A DNA stretch of 64,000 nt, from positions 372,001-436,000 of the forward strand of contig NZ_CP011266.1 in NCBI RefSeq assembly GCF_001477655.1, in the 5' to 3' direction. The notes below the pieces were generated by a model. The model ran no database searches and had not been told where the DNA came from. It was given only the letters and a program-made list of their open reading frames with translations. Positions 37,028 to 45,447 of this stretch are shown here, piece after piece. Position 1 is the first letter of the stretch. The number at the start of each line of letters is the position of its first letter. The position numbers and the translations under genes are program-made. Source of the stretch: Methanobrevibacter millerae (GTDB taxonomy: Archaea; Methanobacteriota; Methanobacteria; Methanobacteriales; Methanobacteriaceae).

Positions 37028-37064
37028 CCTGTATATTTTTAACGGAAGTTAGTTTTGTATTTAA

Positions 37065-37132
37065 AATTAGATTAATTGCAAGATAACGCCCTTGCACTCA
37101 TAGTTTTAAGGGTTTGGTATTTTAATCTAATT
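37065..37132 (+). ncRNA. Candidate structured RNA or complex terminator between convergent genes
   Basis: An 11-bp perfect outer stem (AATTAGATTAA 37065-37075 with TTAATCTAATT 37122-37132) encloses a hairpin (TGCAAG 37077-37082, 8-base loop, CTTGCA 37091-37096). A competing pairing CCCTT (37089-37093) with AAGGG (37108-37112) is possible. Only a candidate: no family recognised, the strand is uncertain, and it could serve as a two-way terminator. Confidence 0.35.
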
Positions 37133-37147
37133 GTACTTATTTTCCCA

Positions 37148-37327
37148 TTATAAAAGATATGGGTTTTGTGCTGTTACAACAGAAAGCACAGATAAAAGTA
37201 ACACTACAAATACAGTGAGCGTTACCATGCAAGTATTAATGTCGATATTTGAATATGCAATTTCATCAACTATTGAAGTTTTTTTCCTTAAATCTGCTCT
37301 TTTTACAGTATCTTTATTTTTAAACAT
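37148..37327 (-). CDS. Small single-pass membrane protein (59 aa)
   Basis: A basic N-terminal cytoplasmic part (MFKNKDTVKRADLRKKTSI) precedes one hydrophobic helix (CMVTLTVFVVLLLSVLSVV) near the C-terminus, which ends TAQNPYLL. The start at 37327 is chosen because a TATATAT box lies about 45 bases upstream, between it and the divergent archease gene, and GTGAT lies just before the ATG; the open frame extends to 37366. No family recognised. The sharp split into basic and hydrophobic segments and the dedicated promoter support a real gene. Confidence 0.6.
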   Translation of the reverse strand: MFKNKDTVKRADLRKKTSIVDEIAYSNIDINTCMVTLTVFVVLLLSVLSVVTAQNPYLL

Positions 37328-37420
37328 AATAATCACATCACTATATTTAAGTTGTTTGGTATCCATATATAAGCAAAGAGCGAGAGAGCATTTGACAAGT
37401 AATATTTCAAAGGTAAAATT

Positions 37421-37843
37421 ATGAAGAAATTTGAATATTTTGACGTTACAGCAGATATAGGCTTTTATGCATTTGGCAAAAATTTAAATGAGGCTTTTGA
37501 AAATGCCGGCCTTGCAATATTTAACATCATATCAAATACAGATAATATCAATCCACAAAAATCCATAGAATTTGAAATAACCTCTGAAGATGAAGTGTCT
37601 TTATTGTACGACTATCTGGAGGAATTATTGTTTTATCATGAAGTTGAATTCATGCTATTTTCGGAGTTTATCATTGAAATAGAAAAAACTGATGATGATT
37701 ATCATCTCAAGGCAATAATTAAAGGTGAAGATATTAACTGGGACAAGCATGAACGTGACTGTGAAATTAAGGCAATAACGTTCCATCAAATGGAAGTCAA
37801 CATGTCTGATGATGTATGGCTGAAGGCAATAGTAGACTTATAA
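37421..37843 (+). CDS. Archease, activator of the RNA ligase RtcB
   Basis: Archease speeds guanylylation and turnover of RtcB in tRNA splicing and RNA repair. The sequence shows the family layout: FEYFDVTADIGFYAFGKNL at the start, LLYDYLEELLFYHEVE in the middle, and KAITFHQMEV and DVWLKAIVDL at the end, with the metal-binding acidic residues in place. The 140-residue length is normal. rtcB lies downstream at 40645, now separated by two small genes and an IS element. Confidence 0.9.
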   Translation: MKKFEYFDVTADIGFYAFGKNLNEAFENAGLAIFNIISNTDNINPQKSIEFEITSEDEVSLLYDYLEELLFYHEVEFMLFSEFIIEIEKTDDDYHLKAIIKGEDINWDKHERDCEIKAITFHQMEVNMSDDVWLKAIVDL

Positions 37844-37875
37844 TTATAAATAAAATACTAAGTAAATATAATATT

Positions 37876-38196
37876 ATGAAAATAATTAAAACAACTTCCA
37901 GATTATTTGAACAAATTTTGGGTATTGTTGGATCTGTTCTGGCTGTGCTTTCAGGATCATTATTTCTGTTTCTTGAAAGTTGGGGAATGCAAGGAAACTC
38001 ATTTATAGCAATATTATCTATTATAGGAGCTATTTTGGGATTCATATCATCTTTTTATGTAAGTAGGGATAATGAATATGCTGGTGTTGGTTTTATAGCT
38101 TCTGCAGTATTAATCTTAATTAGTACCAGTCACTTGGGTATTTTAAGTTCAATATTGCTTTTGATTGCAGGAATTTCTGCATTATTCAGAAAATAA
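37876..38196 (+). CDS. DUF4064-like small membrane protein (106 aa)
   Basis: Four hydrophobic segments (LGIVGSVLAVLSGSLFLFL, IAILSIIGAILGFISSF, VGFIASAVLILIS, LGILSSILLLIAGI) with the pattern of DUF4064 proteins. The ATG at 37876 is preferred; the frame opens earlier (37816) but overlaps archease and adds a non-hydrophobic leader. Function unknown. Confidence 0.65.
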   Translation: MKIIKTTSRLFEQILGIVGSVLAVLSGSLFLFLESWGMQGNSFIAILSIIGAILGFISSFYVSRDNEYAGVGFIASAVLILISTSHLGILSSILLLIAGISALFRK

Positions 38197-38212
38197 TTTT
38201 AAGGTGATTTGT

Positions 38213-38638
38213 TTGATTAAAAGAGTTATTATTATGGTTGCTGTCTTTTTTTTAGTCATTTCATCTGTCAGTGCTGCTGATGATAATATGATTAAACTTA
38301 ATGTTAACAACAACACATTTGACGTTAAATTAGAGAAAAATCCTGCCGCTGATGAGCTTTTTAAAAAGCTTCAGGAAGGAAATATTACAGTTAATGCTAA
38401 GGATTATGGGGGATTTGAAAAGGTAGGTAATTTAGGTTTTAATCTCCCGTCCAATGATGAGGATGTAATGGCATCTCCCGGAGATTTGATGCTTTATCAG
38501 TCAAATCAGCTTTCTTTGTTTTACAACGATCATACTTGGGACTATACTAAATTAGGCGAAATTCAAAACGTGTCTTCGGATAAGTTGAAAAATATTTTAA
38601 GCACAGGTGACGCTACAATTACCCTAAGCTTGAAATAA
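38213..38638 (+). CDS. Secreted cyclophilin-like-fold protein (141 aa)
   Basis: TTG start with AAGGTGAT 4 bases upstream. Signal peptide about IKRVIIMVAVFFLVISSVSA, then a domain with IKLNVNNNTFDVKLEKNPAA, AKDYGGFEKVGNLGFNLP, ASPGDLMLYQSNQLSLFYN and TWDYTKLGEI. This matches the cyclophilin-like family, small beta-barrels related to peptidyl-prolyl isomerases whose activity is generally unproven. Exported in this case, which is unusual enough to note. Follows the DUF4064 gene by 16 bases. Confidence 0.8.
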   Translation: MIKRVIIMVAVFFLVISSVSAADDNMIKLNVNNNTFDVKLEKNPAADELFKKLQEGNITVNAKDYGGFEKVGNLGFNLPSNDEDVMASPGDLMLYQSNQLSLFYNDHTWDYTKLGEIQNVSSDKLKNILSTGDATITLSLK

Positions 38639-38792
38639 TCTTATTTTTTATTTAATTATTTTACACTTGATATTGTTCTTTGGAATTTTCAATATATACT
38701 GGTGTAATATGCATCACTTCACCGTATGAAAATTTTAAAATACTCTTATTTCTTCAAAAATATAATGAAGTCTTTCCCTAATTTTTATTTAT

Positions 38793-38801
38793 ATATTGAA
38801 A
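38793..38801. repeat. Target-site duplication, left copy
   Basis: ATATTGAAA, identical to 40577-40585 on the other side of the IS element. Confidence 0.9.
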
Positions 38802-40576
38802 CAACCCTGTTAATTTAAGAAACTCAATATTGAATTTTTAATTATATTGTCTTATTTCTTTATTTTTTCTATTTATAATTTTTTATTTGATGTTTAATTG
38901 CGTTAACATATTTATTTTTTATATTAAGACCATATTATTAATTTTTTATTTTTTTCTTATTTTCCATTTTCTGGTAATTTTTCCATGTATATTCTTTTAA
39001 TTTACTTTAAATTAAGTGTAATTATTCTAATAGTTTAAATGATTATTTTAAGTATTTTATATCTAATTTTAAGTATTTTTAATAGTTAATATTAAATATT
39101 ATTAAATTATATTTTTATATAGAGTTATTCAATATTTTTTGTTTTGAATTTCAGGATTTGGGGGCTGTTTTTGATGATTAATTTCATGGAATATTGTGAT
39201 GAAACTTGGGTAAACTTAAATAAATATGTTGATCGAAAATATATAATTGATGATGGAAAAAATCATTTTGTTCGAAATCGAAAAACTAATCTGGAAAGTA
39301 TAATCAAGTATCCTTTCTATGATTGTGGCCGAACAACTGCAATTGAAGCTATAAATTTTATTAGAAAAGAAAAAAAGGATAAAAATATGACATTAAGCAA
39401 ATCTAACATTTCTCAAAGAAGAAAATTACTCGACCATGTTTGTTATGTGGATATGAATGAAGACTTTATTGATGGAATTTACAACGATTCAGAACGACCT
39501 GGCCTTTATGGGGGATATTCAATACTTGCAGGCGATACTAGCATTTGCGATGCGCCAAATATTGGATACACAGAAAAACAACTAAAAGAATTAAATAATC
39601 CACATTTCAATAGATTGCGAAAGGAATTAATAAGATTTAGAGCATCCTGCATTGCAGATACACAAACAGATTTCATATTAACGGCCACAATAACTAACAG
39701 CAAAAAAATAGGGGAAGTAGAACTCGCAATGCAAGATTTAGACAACTTAAACCAAAGAATCGACATGACCAACACCATCACAACCTACGACAGAGGATAC
39801 GACGCCCTTGAACTAATGCTCAAACATAAGAGCATAAATTCATATTTTCTAATAAGATTAAAAGCAGATGACTTTATAAACGAACGAAAATATATGAAAA
39901 CAAATGATGAAATAATAAACATCACCATAAATAGAATACGAACACAAAACTTTCACGATGAAGAATTAAAGAAACAAGCACGAGAAAAAAGAAGCACAGA
40001 AATAAGAATAACAGAAATAGAACTAACAACTAAAACAGGAAAAAAATACACAGAAATACTAGCAAGCAATTTACCCTTCGATAAATTCACTACCTCCGAT
40101 TTAAAAGAATTATATAACAAAAGATGGAAAATAGAAACCAATTTCGACAGATTAAAAAACATAATACACATAGAAAACTTCAGCGGATACAACGAAGAAA
40201 TCATACAACAAGACTTCTACGCCAACATATTCATGTTTAATTATCTCATGGCAATGAAACTCGATGCAGACCAAAAAATACAAGAAAAACAAAAAAATAA
40301 AAACCTAAAACACGAATATAAAACAAATCTCAATGTCTTATTCGGATTAATTAAATTAGACATGCCAGACTTATTATCGGATGACCCTAAGGAAAGAGAA
40401 AATGCTGTAAAACGAATATTGAATACCGCACAATCGAACTTAGTTGAAAAAAATAGAGTAAATGATAGGAATCCTGACAGAACAGCCAAAGATCCAAATA
40501 ACAAATTCCCTCCAACTCAAAGAAGAGGTGAATAAAAAAATTAATTTCACAAAAATTTCTTAAATTAACAGGGTTG
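38802..40576 (+). mobile_element. Complete IS4-family insertion sequence
   Basis: Perfect 21-bp inverted ends (38802-38822 and 40556-40576), beginning CAACCCTGTTAA. The flanks carry a 9-bp direct duplication ATATTGAAA at 38793-38801 and 40577-40585, as expected for IS4-type transposition. The element is 1775 bp with one transposase gene. Because ends and target duplication are perfect, insertion is recent and the element may be active. About 350 bases at its left end are AT-rich without a gene. The host gap 38639-38801 shows nothing else. Confidence 0.93.
39174..40535 (+). CDS. IS4-family DDE transposase (453 aa)
   Basis: DDE enzyme with first Asp in ILAGDTSICD, second in TYDRGYDALEL, and the Glu in the signature YNKRWKIETNFDRLK, which fits the YxxRWxIExxFxxLK pattern of IS4-type enzymes. 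The ATG at 39174 is chosen for the GGGGG stretch 10 bases upstream; 39144 and 39186 are alternatives. No frameshift or stop, so the protein looks functional. The last 60 residues are basic and Asn-rich. Confidence 0.9.
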   Translation: MINFMEYCDETWVNLNKYVDRKYIIDDGKNHFVRNRKTNLESIIKYPFYDCGRTTAIEAINFIRKEKKDKNMTLSKSNISQRRKLLDHVCYVDMNEDFIDGIYNDSERPGLYGGYSILAGDTSICDAPNIGYTEKQLKELNNPHFNRLRKELIRFRASCIADTQTDFILTATITNSKKIGEVELAMQDLDNLNQRIDMTNTITTYDRGYDALELMLKHKSINSYFLIRLKADDFINERKYMKTNDEIINITINRIRTQNFHDEELKKQAREKRSTEIRITEIELTTKTGKKYTEILASNLPFDKFTTSDLKELYNKRWKIETNFDRLKNIIHIENFSGYNEEIIQQDFYANIFMFNYLMAMKLDADQKIQEKQKNKNLKHEYKTNLNVLFGLIKLDMPDLLSDDPKERENAVKRILNTAQSNLVEKNRVNDRNPDRTAKDPNNKFPPTQRRGE

Positions 40577-40585
40577 ATATTGAAA
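40577..40585. repeat. Target-site duplication, right copy
   Basis: ATATTGAAA, directly after the right inverted end. Confidence 0.9.
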
Positions 40586-40644
40586 AGAAAATTATTTATT
40601 CAATTGATTTAAATATATTAAAACATAATAAACTCGTGATTTTT

Positions 40645-42093
40645 ATGACTATCAAAGATGAAATTAAAAAAATTAGAGATAATGTTTATGAAATTCCGGG
40701 AAGCTATAACAAGCAGATGAGGGCTTCCGGAAGGTTATATATTGATGATGAAAGCTTTGAAGCACTTGAAGAAGGTGCAGTCCAGCAAATCGTTAATGTT
40801 GCATGCTTGCCTGGTGTATTCAGATACTCTATCGGATTGCCTGATATTCACTTTGGATACGGATTCCCAATAGGCGGAGTTGCAGCATTCAACATGAGAA
40901 ACGGTATTGTATCTCCGGGTGGTGTCGGTTTTGACATTAACTGTGGTGTCAGATTAATCAAATCCAATTTGTGCCAAGAAGATATTGAAGGCCATTTGGA
41001 TGAACTTGTGGATGCTTTGTTTAAAAACATTCCGTCAGGTGTCGGGTCTAAAGGAAAAGTAAAATTATCCCAGGACGACATTAACAATGTTTTGGATTAC
41101 GGTGCCGAATGGGCTGTCGAAAACGGCTACGGATGGGATGAGGATTTGGAAGTTTTAGAAGAAAACGGAAGAATCAAAGCGGCTGATTCATCTGAAGTCA
41201 GTGACAAGGCTAAAAAAAGAGGAATTCCACAACTCGGATCTCTTGGTTCAGGTAATCATTTCCTTGAAATTCAGGTCGTTGATGAAATCTACAACGAAGA
41301 GGTGGCTGATGTTTATGGCTTGAAAAAGGGAATGATTGTTATTATGGTTCACACAGGTTCCCGTGGATGCGGACACCAGGTGTGTTCAGATTATTTGAGA
41401 TTAATGGATAAGGCTTATAAAAATTATAAAATCAACATTGCAGACAGACAACTTGCTTGTGCTCCTCTTGACTCTAAAGAAGCTCAAAGCTATTTAAAAG
41501 CAATGTATGCTGCAGCGAATTATGCATGGGCAAACAGGCAAATGATTACTCATTGGATTCGTGAATCATTTGAAGATGTCTTAGGCAAATCTGCCCGCGA
41601 TATGGACATGCAAATAGTTTATGATGTAGCTCACAACATCGCTAAAGAGGAAACCCATGACTTCAAGGGAAGAGATATGGAAGTTCTTGTTCACAGAAAA
41701 GGAGCAACCCGTGCATTCGGGCCTGGCCGTGAAGAGGTTCCGGTCAAATACCGTGATGTCGGCCAGCCTGTATTGATTCCGGGAACTATGGGAACAGCAT
41801 CATATGTATTGCACGGAACACAAACTGCAATGGAAGAAACATTTGGTTCTACTGCTCATGGGGCAGGAAGGGTACTGTCACGTTCACAGGCTAAAAAGGA
41901 TTACAATCCTGAAGATATAGTGAATAATATGGAAAACAATGGAATTAAGGTAAAGGCAACATCAAAAAGTGTCATTGCTGAAGAGGCACCTGGTGCATAT
42001 AAGGATGTTGACAGTGTAGTTCGCGTATCTGACTCAACAGGAATTGCAAAACTTGTAGCTAAAGTAAAACCTTTAGCCGTTACAAAAGGGTAG
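40645..42093 (+). CDS. rtcB: RNA-splicing ligase RtcB (482 aa)
   Basis: Joins 2',3'-cyclic phosphate or 3'-phosphate ends to 5'-OH ends, using GTP and manganese, in tRNA splicing. Conserved segments: [13 protein letters not shown] (metal-binding Asp/Cys), [34 protein letters not shown] and [14 protein letters not shown] (with the His that carries GMP). No intein, although archaeal RtcB often has one. The ATG at 40645 is preceded by GTGAT; the GTG in that sequence is the ribosome binding site, not the start. The IS element ends 68 bases upstream, so its promoter may have been displaced or replaced. Confidence 0.95.
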   Translation: MTIKDEIKKIRDNVYEIPGSYNKQMRASGRLYIDDESFEALEEGAVQQIVNVACLPGVFRYSIGLPDIHFGYGFPIGGVAAFNMRNGIVSPGGVGFDINCGVRLIKSNLCQEDIEGHLDELVDALFKNIPSGVGSKGKVKLSQDDINNVLDYGAEWAVENGYGWDEDLEVLEENGRIKAADSSEVSDKAKKRGIPQLGSLGSGNHFLEIQVVDEIYNEEVADVYGLKKGMIVIMVHTGSRGCGHQVCSDYLRLMDKAYKNYKINIADRQLACAPLDSKEAQSYLKAMYAAANYAWANRQMITHWIRESFEDVLGKSARDMDMQIVYDVAHNIAKEETHDFKGRDMEVLVHRKGATRAFGPGREEVPVKYRDVGQPVLIPGTMGTASYVLHGTQTAMEETFGSTAHGAGRVLSRSQAKKDYNPEDIVNNMENNGIKVKATSKSVIAEEAPGAYKDVDSVVRVSDSTGIAKLVAKVKPLAVTKG

Positions 42094-42100
42094 TTATACT

Positions 42101-42856
42101 ATGATTGGAATTATTGGTGGAAGTGGAGTATACGAAATAACTTCTAAAGCAGACAATGTGGAAAAAAAGATAGTCACTACAGATTACGGGGATGTAGAAG
42201 TATCCATTCTTGATATCTTTCAAAAAAAAGTAGCATTTATTCCAAGACATGCTTCAGGCCACAGTATTCCTCCACACAAAATCAATTTCAGAGCAAATAT
42301 TGATGCATTAAAAAATGTTGGTGTGACACAGATTATAGCAACAAATTCTGTCGGATCCATGAATTTGGAAATGCCTCCCGGATCTTTTGTCATTCCGGAT
42401 GACTTTTTAGACTTTTCAGAAAATCGTGAAAAAACATTTTATGAAGATAGTGTGGTTCATATTGATGTCACACAGCCATATTGTCCTAAATTAAAGGATA
42501 TTCTGGATAAATCAGGTGATGTAATATTAGGTGGAACCTACGTCTGTACACAGGGCCCTAGATTTGAAACCCCTGCAGAGATAAAAATGTTTAAGATGCT
42601 CGGAGGGGATTTGGTTGGAATGACAGGACTTCCTGAAGTAACCCTAGCTCGTGAGAGGGAAATGTGCTATAATTCAATTTGTATTGTTTCCAATTATGCA
42701 TCAGGAATATCTGAAAATGAATTGACCATAGATGAGGTCTTTGAAATGATCCAGTCTCTTGAAAAAGATTTATTGGAGTTAATTTATAACTTTATTAAGA
42801 ATGCTGAGGACTCAGATTGTACATGTCATCATGCACTTGACGGGGCTGAAGTTTAG
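42101..42856 (+). CDS. mtnP: MTA phosphorylase family enzyme (S-methylthioadenosine/-inosine phosphorylase)
   Basis: Cleaves methylthioadenosine, or methylthioinosine in methanogens, with phosphate, recycling purine and methylthioribose-1-phosphate. Motifs: IGIIGGSGVYEI (phosphate loop), PRHASGHSIPPHKINFRANI, TNSVGSMN, YVCTQGPRFETPAEI and GDLVGMTGLPEVTLARE. In Methanocaldococcus the homologue prefers methylthioinosine; which substrate is used here cannot be told from the motifs. Follows rtcB by 7 bases, an operon with the next two genes. The C-terminal tail CTCHHALDGAEV is Cys/His-bearing. Confidence 0.9.
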   Translation: MIGIIGGSGVYEITSKADNVEKKIVTTDYGDVEVSILDIFQKKVAFIPRHASGHSIPPHKINFRANIDALKNVGVTQIIATNSVGSMNLEMPPGSFVIPDDFLDFSENREKTFYEDSVVHIDVTQPYCPKLKDILDKSGDVILGGTYVCTQGPRFETPAEIKMFKMLGGDLVGMTGLPEVTLAREREMCYNSICIVSNYASGISENELTIDEVFEMIQSLEKDLLELIYNFIKNAEDSDCTCHHALDGAEV

Positions 42857-42864
42857 GTGATTTT

Positions 42865-43434
42865 ATGGCAAAGGTAATATTGTTAAACGCTTCTCCGAGA
42901 GCAAACAGCAACACTTTGGATGTTTTAAACGTGTGTGCTCGCGAAATTGAAAAGAACGGTGTTGAAACAGAAATCATATCTTTAAAAGGCAAAAATATTC
43001 AATCATGCAAAGCCTGTCTGTCCTGTCATGAAACGGGGAAATGTGCTTTGAATGATGGATTGAATGAAATCATTGACAAACTGCGTGATGCTCAGGGTTT
43101 TATTCCCGCTGCACCTGTTTATTTTGGAACTGCAAGGGGAGATGTCATGGCAGCGCTTCAAAGGATTGGAAAGGTTTCAAGATATTCGGACAGGTTCTTG
43201 GATTGGATGGTCGGTGGACCTATTGCTGTGGGAAGGCGCGGGGGTCAGACATTGACATTGCAGGAAATGACGATGTTTTTCCCAATCAATAATATGATTA
43301 TTGCCGGAAGTACATATTGGAACATTGTCTTTGCAGGTGAGGAAGGAACTGCCTTTGAAGACACGGAAGGAATTCAGACTATACGTTTATTTGGTGAGAA
43401 TGTCTCCAGGATAATAAAAAAACTAGGTGAATAA
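42865..43434 (+). CDS. Iron-sulfur flavoprotein (Isf-like, 189 aa)
   Basis: Flavodoxin-like fold with NASPRANSNTL (FMN phosphate loop) and a compact cysteine motif CKACLSCHETGKC, matching the unusual 4Fe-4S motif of archaeal Isf proteins. Isf passes electrons from ferredoxin to oxygen or peroxide in methanogens, so an oxidative-stress role is likely. PVYFGTARGDVMAALQR is the usual second FMN-binding part. In an operon with mtnP (8-base gap) and a NifX-like gene (2-base gap). Confidence 0.85.
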   Translation: MAKVILLNASPRANSNTLDVLNVCAREIEKNGVETEIISLKGKNIQSCKACLSCHETGKCALNDGLNEIIDKLRDAQGFIPAAPVYFGTARGDVMAALQRIGKVSRYSDRFLDWMVGGPIAVGRRGGQTLTLQEMTMFFPINNMIIAGSTYWNIVFAGEEGTAFEDTEGIQTIRLFGENVSRIIKKLGE

Positions 43435-43436
43435 TT

Positions 43437-43760
43437 ATGAAAATTGCTGTTGTATCATCAAATGGTAAGGATGTGGATTTGCATTTGGGAAAAGGATATT
43501 CTTTGTATGTCTATGACTATGAAGATGACGATTTGACTTTTGTAGAACACAGGGAAGTTGACATTGATTTGGAAAGTCAGCATCAGGGAAGCAAAGTAAT
43601 TAAAGCATGTGAAGACTGTGATATTATTATTGCTCAACAATATGGTTTTAAATCTAAAGTCAAAGCCAATGAGTTAAACATAAAACTGGTTGCGGATGAA
43701 GGATCTGTTGATGAAGTTTTAAAACGCTATATTGACCATTATAACTTCATGAAGAATTAA
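43437..43760 (+). CDS. NifX/NifB C-terminal-like protein (107 aa)
   Basis: Dinitrogenase iron-molybdenum cofactor-binding fold: MKIAVVSSNGKDVDLHLGKG at the start, EDCDIIIAQQYGF in the middle, and LVADEGSVDEVLKRY at the end. These small proteins bind or carry metal clusters, and many occur in organisms without nitrogenase. Pairing with the iron-sulfur flavoprotein suggests cluster handling or redox work. It overlaps the convergent gshA gene by 4 bases. Confidence 0.82.
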   Translation: MKIAVVSSNGKDVDLHLGKGYSLYVYDYEDDDLTFVEHREVDIDLESQHQGSKVIKACEDCDIIIAQQYGFKSKVKANELNIKLVADEGSVDEVLKRYIDHYNFMKN

Positions 43761-45130
43761 ACTTGTCTTAAGGCAAGTTTCCTATATTCTTTCATTTCAT
43801 TTATTTTTGTATTTTTGTTTTTATGCTTGTTTTTCAATGATAAGTCTGCAATTGTGTAAATATATCCTTGTTCTTTTATTAACTCAACCAATCTTCTTGA
43901 ATAGGTAACATGAGGTTTTTCAAGTCTTAATGTCATCAAATCCAGCATGTCATGGTAATTGATTCCTAATTCATCAACCATGTGATGCATTTCATTAATT
44001 AATTCAAGACCCCATTCTTTCAAGGTTATCTCTTCACCGTCCTTGATAAGTCTCATTTCATCATCAAATGCTCTTTCCGCAGTAAGCTCTTCGTTAATCA
44101 AAGCTTCTTCCTGCCAGTTTTCATAATCGCTTTCATTTTTAACTAGCATGTAGATTGTAAACAGATGCAGAAACTGCATATCTCTTTTTGTAAGGCCGCA
44201 CCTATAAAATGGATTAATATCTAAGGTTCTTATTTCAACATATTCTATGCCCGTTTCATTCAGGGAGTTTAACATATCTTTCGGATTTTTTGGTTTCAAT
44301 CTGATTTGAGTATAAAGTTCTTTTGCTTCAGATAAATCTCCGGATTCAATGTATGATGTCACATCTTGTGTGAATTCTTCAACACTTTTGTAGCTTGGAT
44401 ATAATTTTTTCAGGTTTTTATAACCGCATGATCCATTTCTAAGGGAACATCCTATCGTTGAATAGTAATCTCCGTATTCGTCCTGCTTATCCATTAAATC
44501 AATACAATCGGAGGTAAATGTTTTATGGCAGGCTATTGAGCTGCCGGTTAGGTAGATAACAAGCCAACAATATCTGATATAATTTCTAGTTATCTTCAGA
44601 TAAACCTCATTTTTAAATTCTTCATATGTGAACTCCTCGTCAACTATTGAATATAATTTCCTGAGAGTTTCATCCCCAAATGAAAAATTAAAATGAATGC
44701 CTGAAATCATCTGTTTTTTAAGCCCGTACTTTTTAGCCAGTTTTATACGATATTCCTCTGACTTTTGTCCTTCTTCATCGTCACCGTAATGTGCAATAGG
44801 TATTTCATTCTCTTCAGGTAATATGGACGGAAGTGAATGGAACCAGAAGTATTCGTTTTCAGGCAGGGCTTCATTGACCATGTCTGACAGCGAACAGAAT
44901 GTTGTGAATGCCATATCAATGTTATTGAATGTTGGTGTGATTATTTCTATTTGGCTTTCCGAAAAGTCTGTTGTAACAATGGGATTGCTTATCTTATCGC
45001 CAAAAATTTCTGGATGTGGTGTTAATGATAATTCTCCTATGGAATGGACGCGCAATGTTTCTCTTTCGATTCCAAATGAACCAGATAGAATTTCATCTTT
45101 TGTTAGCTTTTTTAAATATGAAAGATTCAT
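43757..45130 (-). CDS. gshA: Glutamate-cysteine ligase (GshA-type, 457 aa)
   Basis: Makes gamma-glutamylcysteine from Glu, Cys and ATP. Family features: GSFGIERETLRV near the N-terminus, TTDFSESQIEIITP, SGIHFNFSFGDETL, ITRNYIRYCWLVIYLTGSS and YVEIRTLDINPF. The length corresponds to the GshA half of bacterial GshAB; no ATP-grasp glutathione-synthetase domain follows and no gshB lies nearby. Methanogens mostly lack glutathione, so this looks acquired from bacteria, perhaps Firmicutes. The product may be gamma-glutamylcysteine itself, as in haloarchaea. The ribosome binding site GGAGG lies upstream of the ATG. A Lys/Asn-rich tail replaces the usual end. Confidence 0.88.
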   Translation of the reverse strand: MNLSYLKKLTKDEILSGSFGIERETLRVHSIGELSLTPHPEIFGDKISNPIVTTDFSESQIEIITPTFNNIDMAFTTFCSLSDMVNEALPENEYFWFHSLPSILPEENEIPIAHYGDDEEGQKSEEYRIKLAKKYGLKKQMISGIHFNFSFGDETLRKLYSIVDEEFTYEEFKNEVYLKITRNYIRYCWLVIYLTGSSIACHKTFTSDCIDLMDKQDEYGDYYSTIGCSLRNGSCGYKNLKKLYPSYKSVEEFTQDVTSYIESGDLSEAKELYTQIRLKPKNPKDMLNSLNETGIEYVEIRTLDINPFYRCGLTKRDMQFLHLFTIYMLVKNESDYENWQEEALINEELTAERAFDDEMRLIKDGEEITLKEWGLELINEMHHMVDELGINYHDMLDLMTLRLEKPHVTYSRRLVELIKEQGYIYTIADLSLKNKHKNKNTKINEMKEYRKLALRQV

Positions 45131-45447
45131 TTATGTGCCTCCTTTTTTTATTCCATCATGTAGTGATTATCAGCTCTTTTTCAGTTTCTATATTTTATGT
45201 TATTTTATTATATGATGGGATTATATAATTATTGCCATATTTCTATAACGATTGTTATATTATTCATGATATATAAATGTAATTATATATTGGTTCCGGC
45301 CATGGTGTTGATGATATGTCTTGCAGCATAACTGAACAATTTTTATAAAATCATGAAATTATTTCTATGGGTGGTAGTTTTAAAGTTATTTTTTCATAAG
45401 CTGGAAAACAATTAATTTTATTTAATATTAATATTTAATCTATTATT
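45131..45447. other. Intergenic region between gshA and the CPBP gene
   Basis: AT-rich, no gene seen. Divergent promoters are expected (TATATGATGG near 45210, ATATATAAATG near 45274). A box-C-like TTGATGA (45308-45314) with CTGA at 45332 was examined and not accepted as an sRNA. Confidence 0.4.

Noticed and set aside
35885-37420. Replication origin next to orc1/cdc6
   Set aside because: No repeated origin-recognition-box-like motifs or clear unwinding element seen in the gaps on either side; base-skew analysis would be needed.
45308-45335. C/D-box-like TTGATGA...CTGA
   Set aside because: Only about 17 bases between boxes, no D'/C' pair and no terminal stem; chance match likely.
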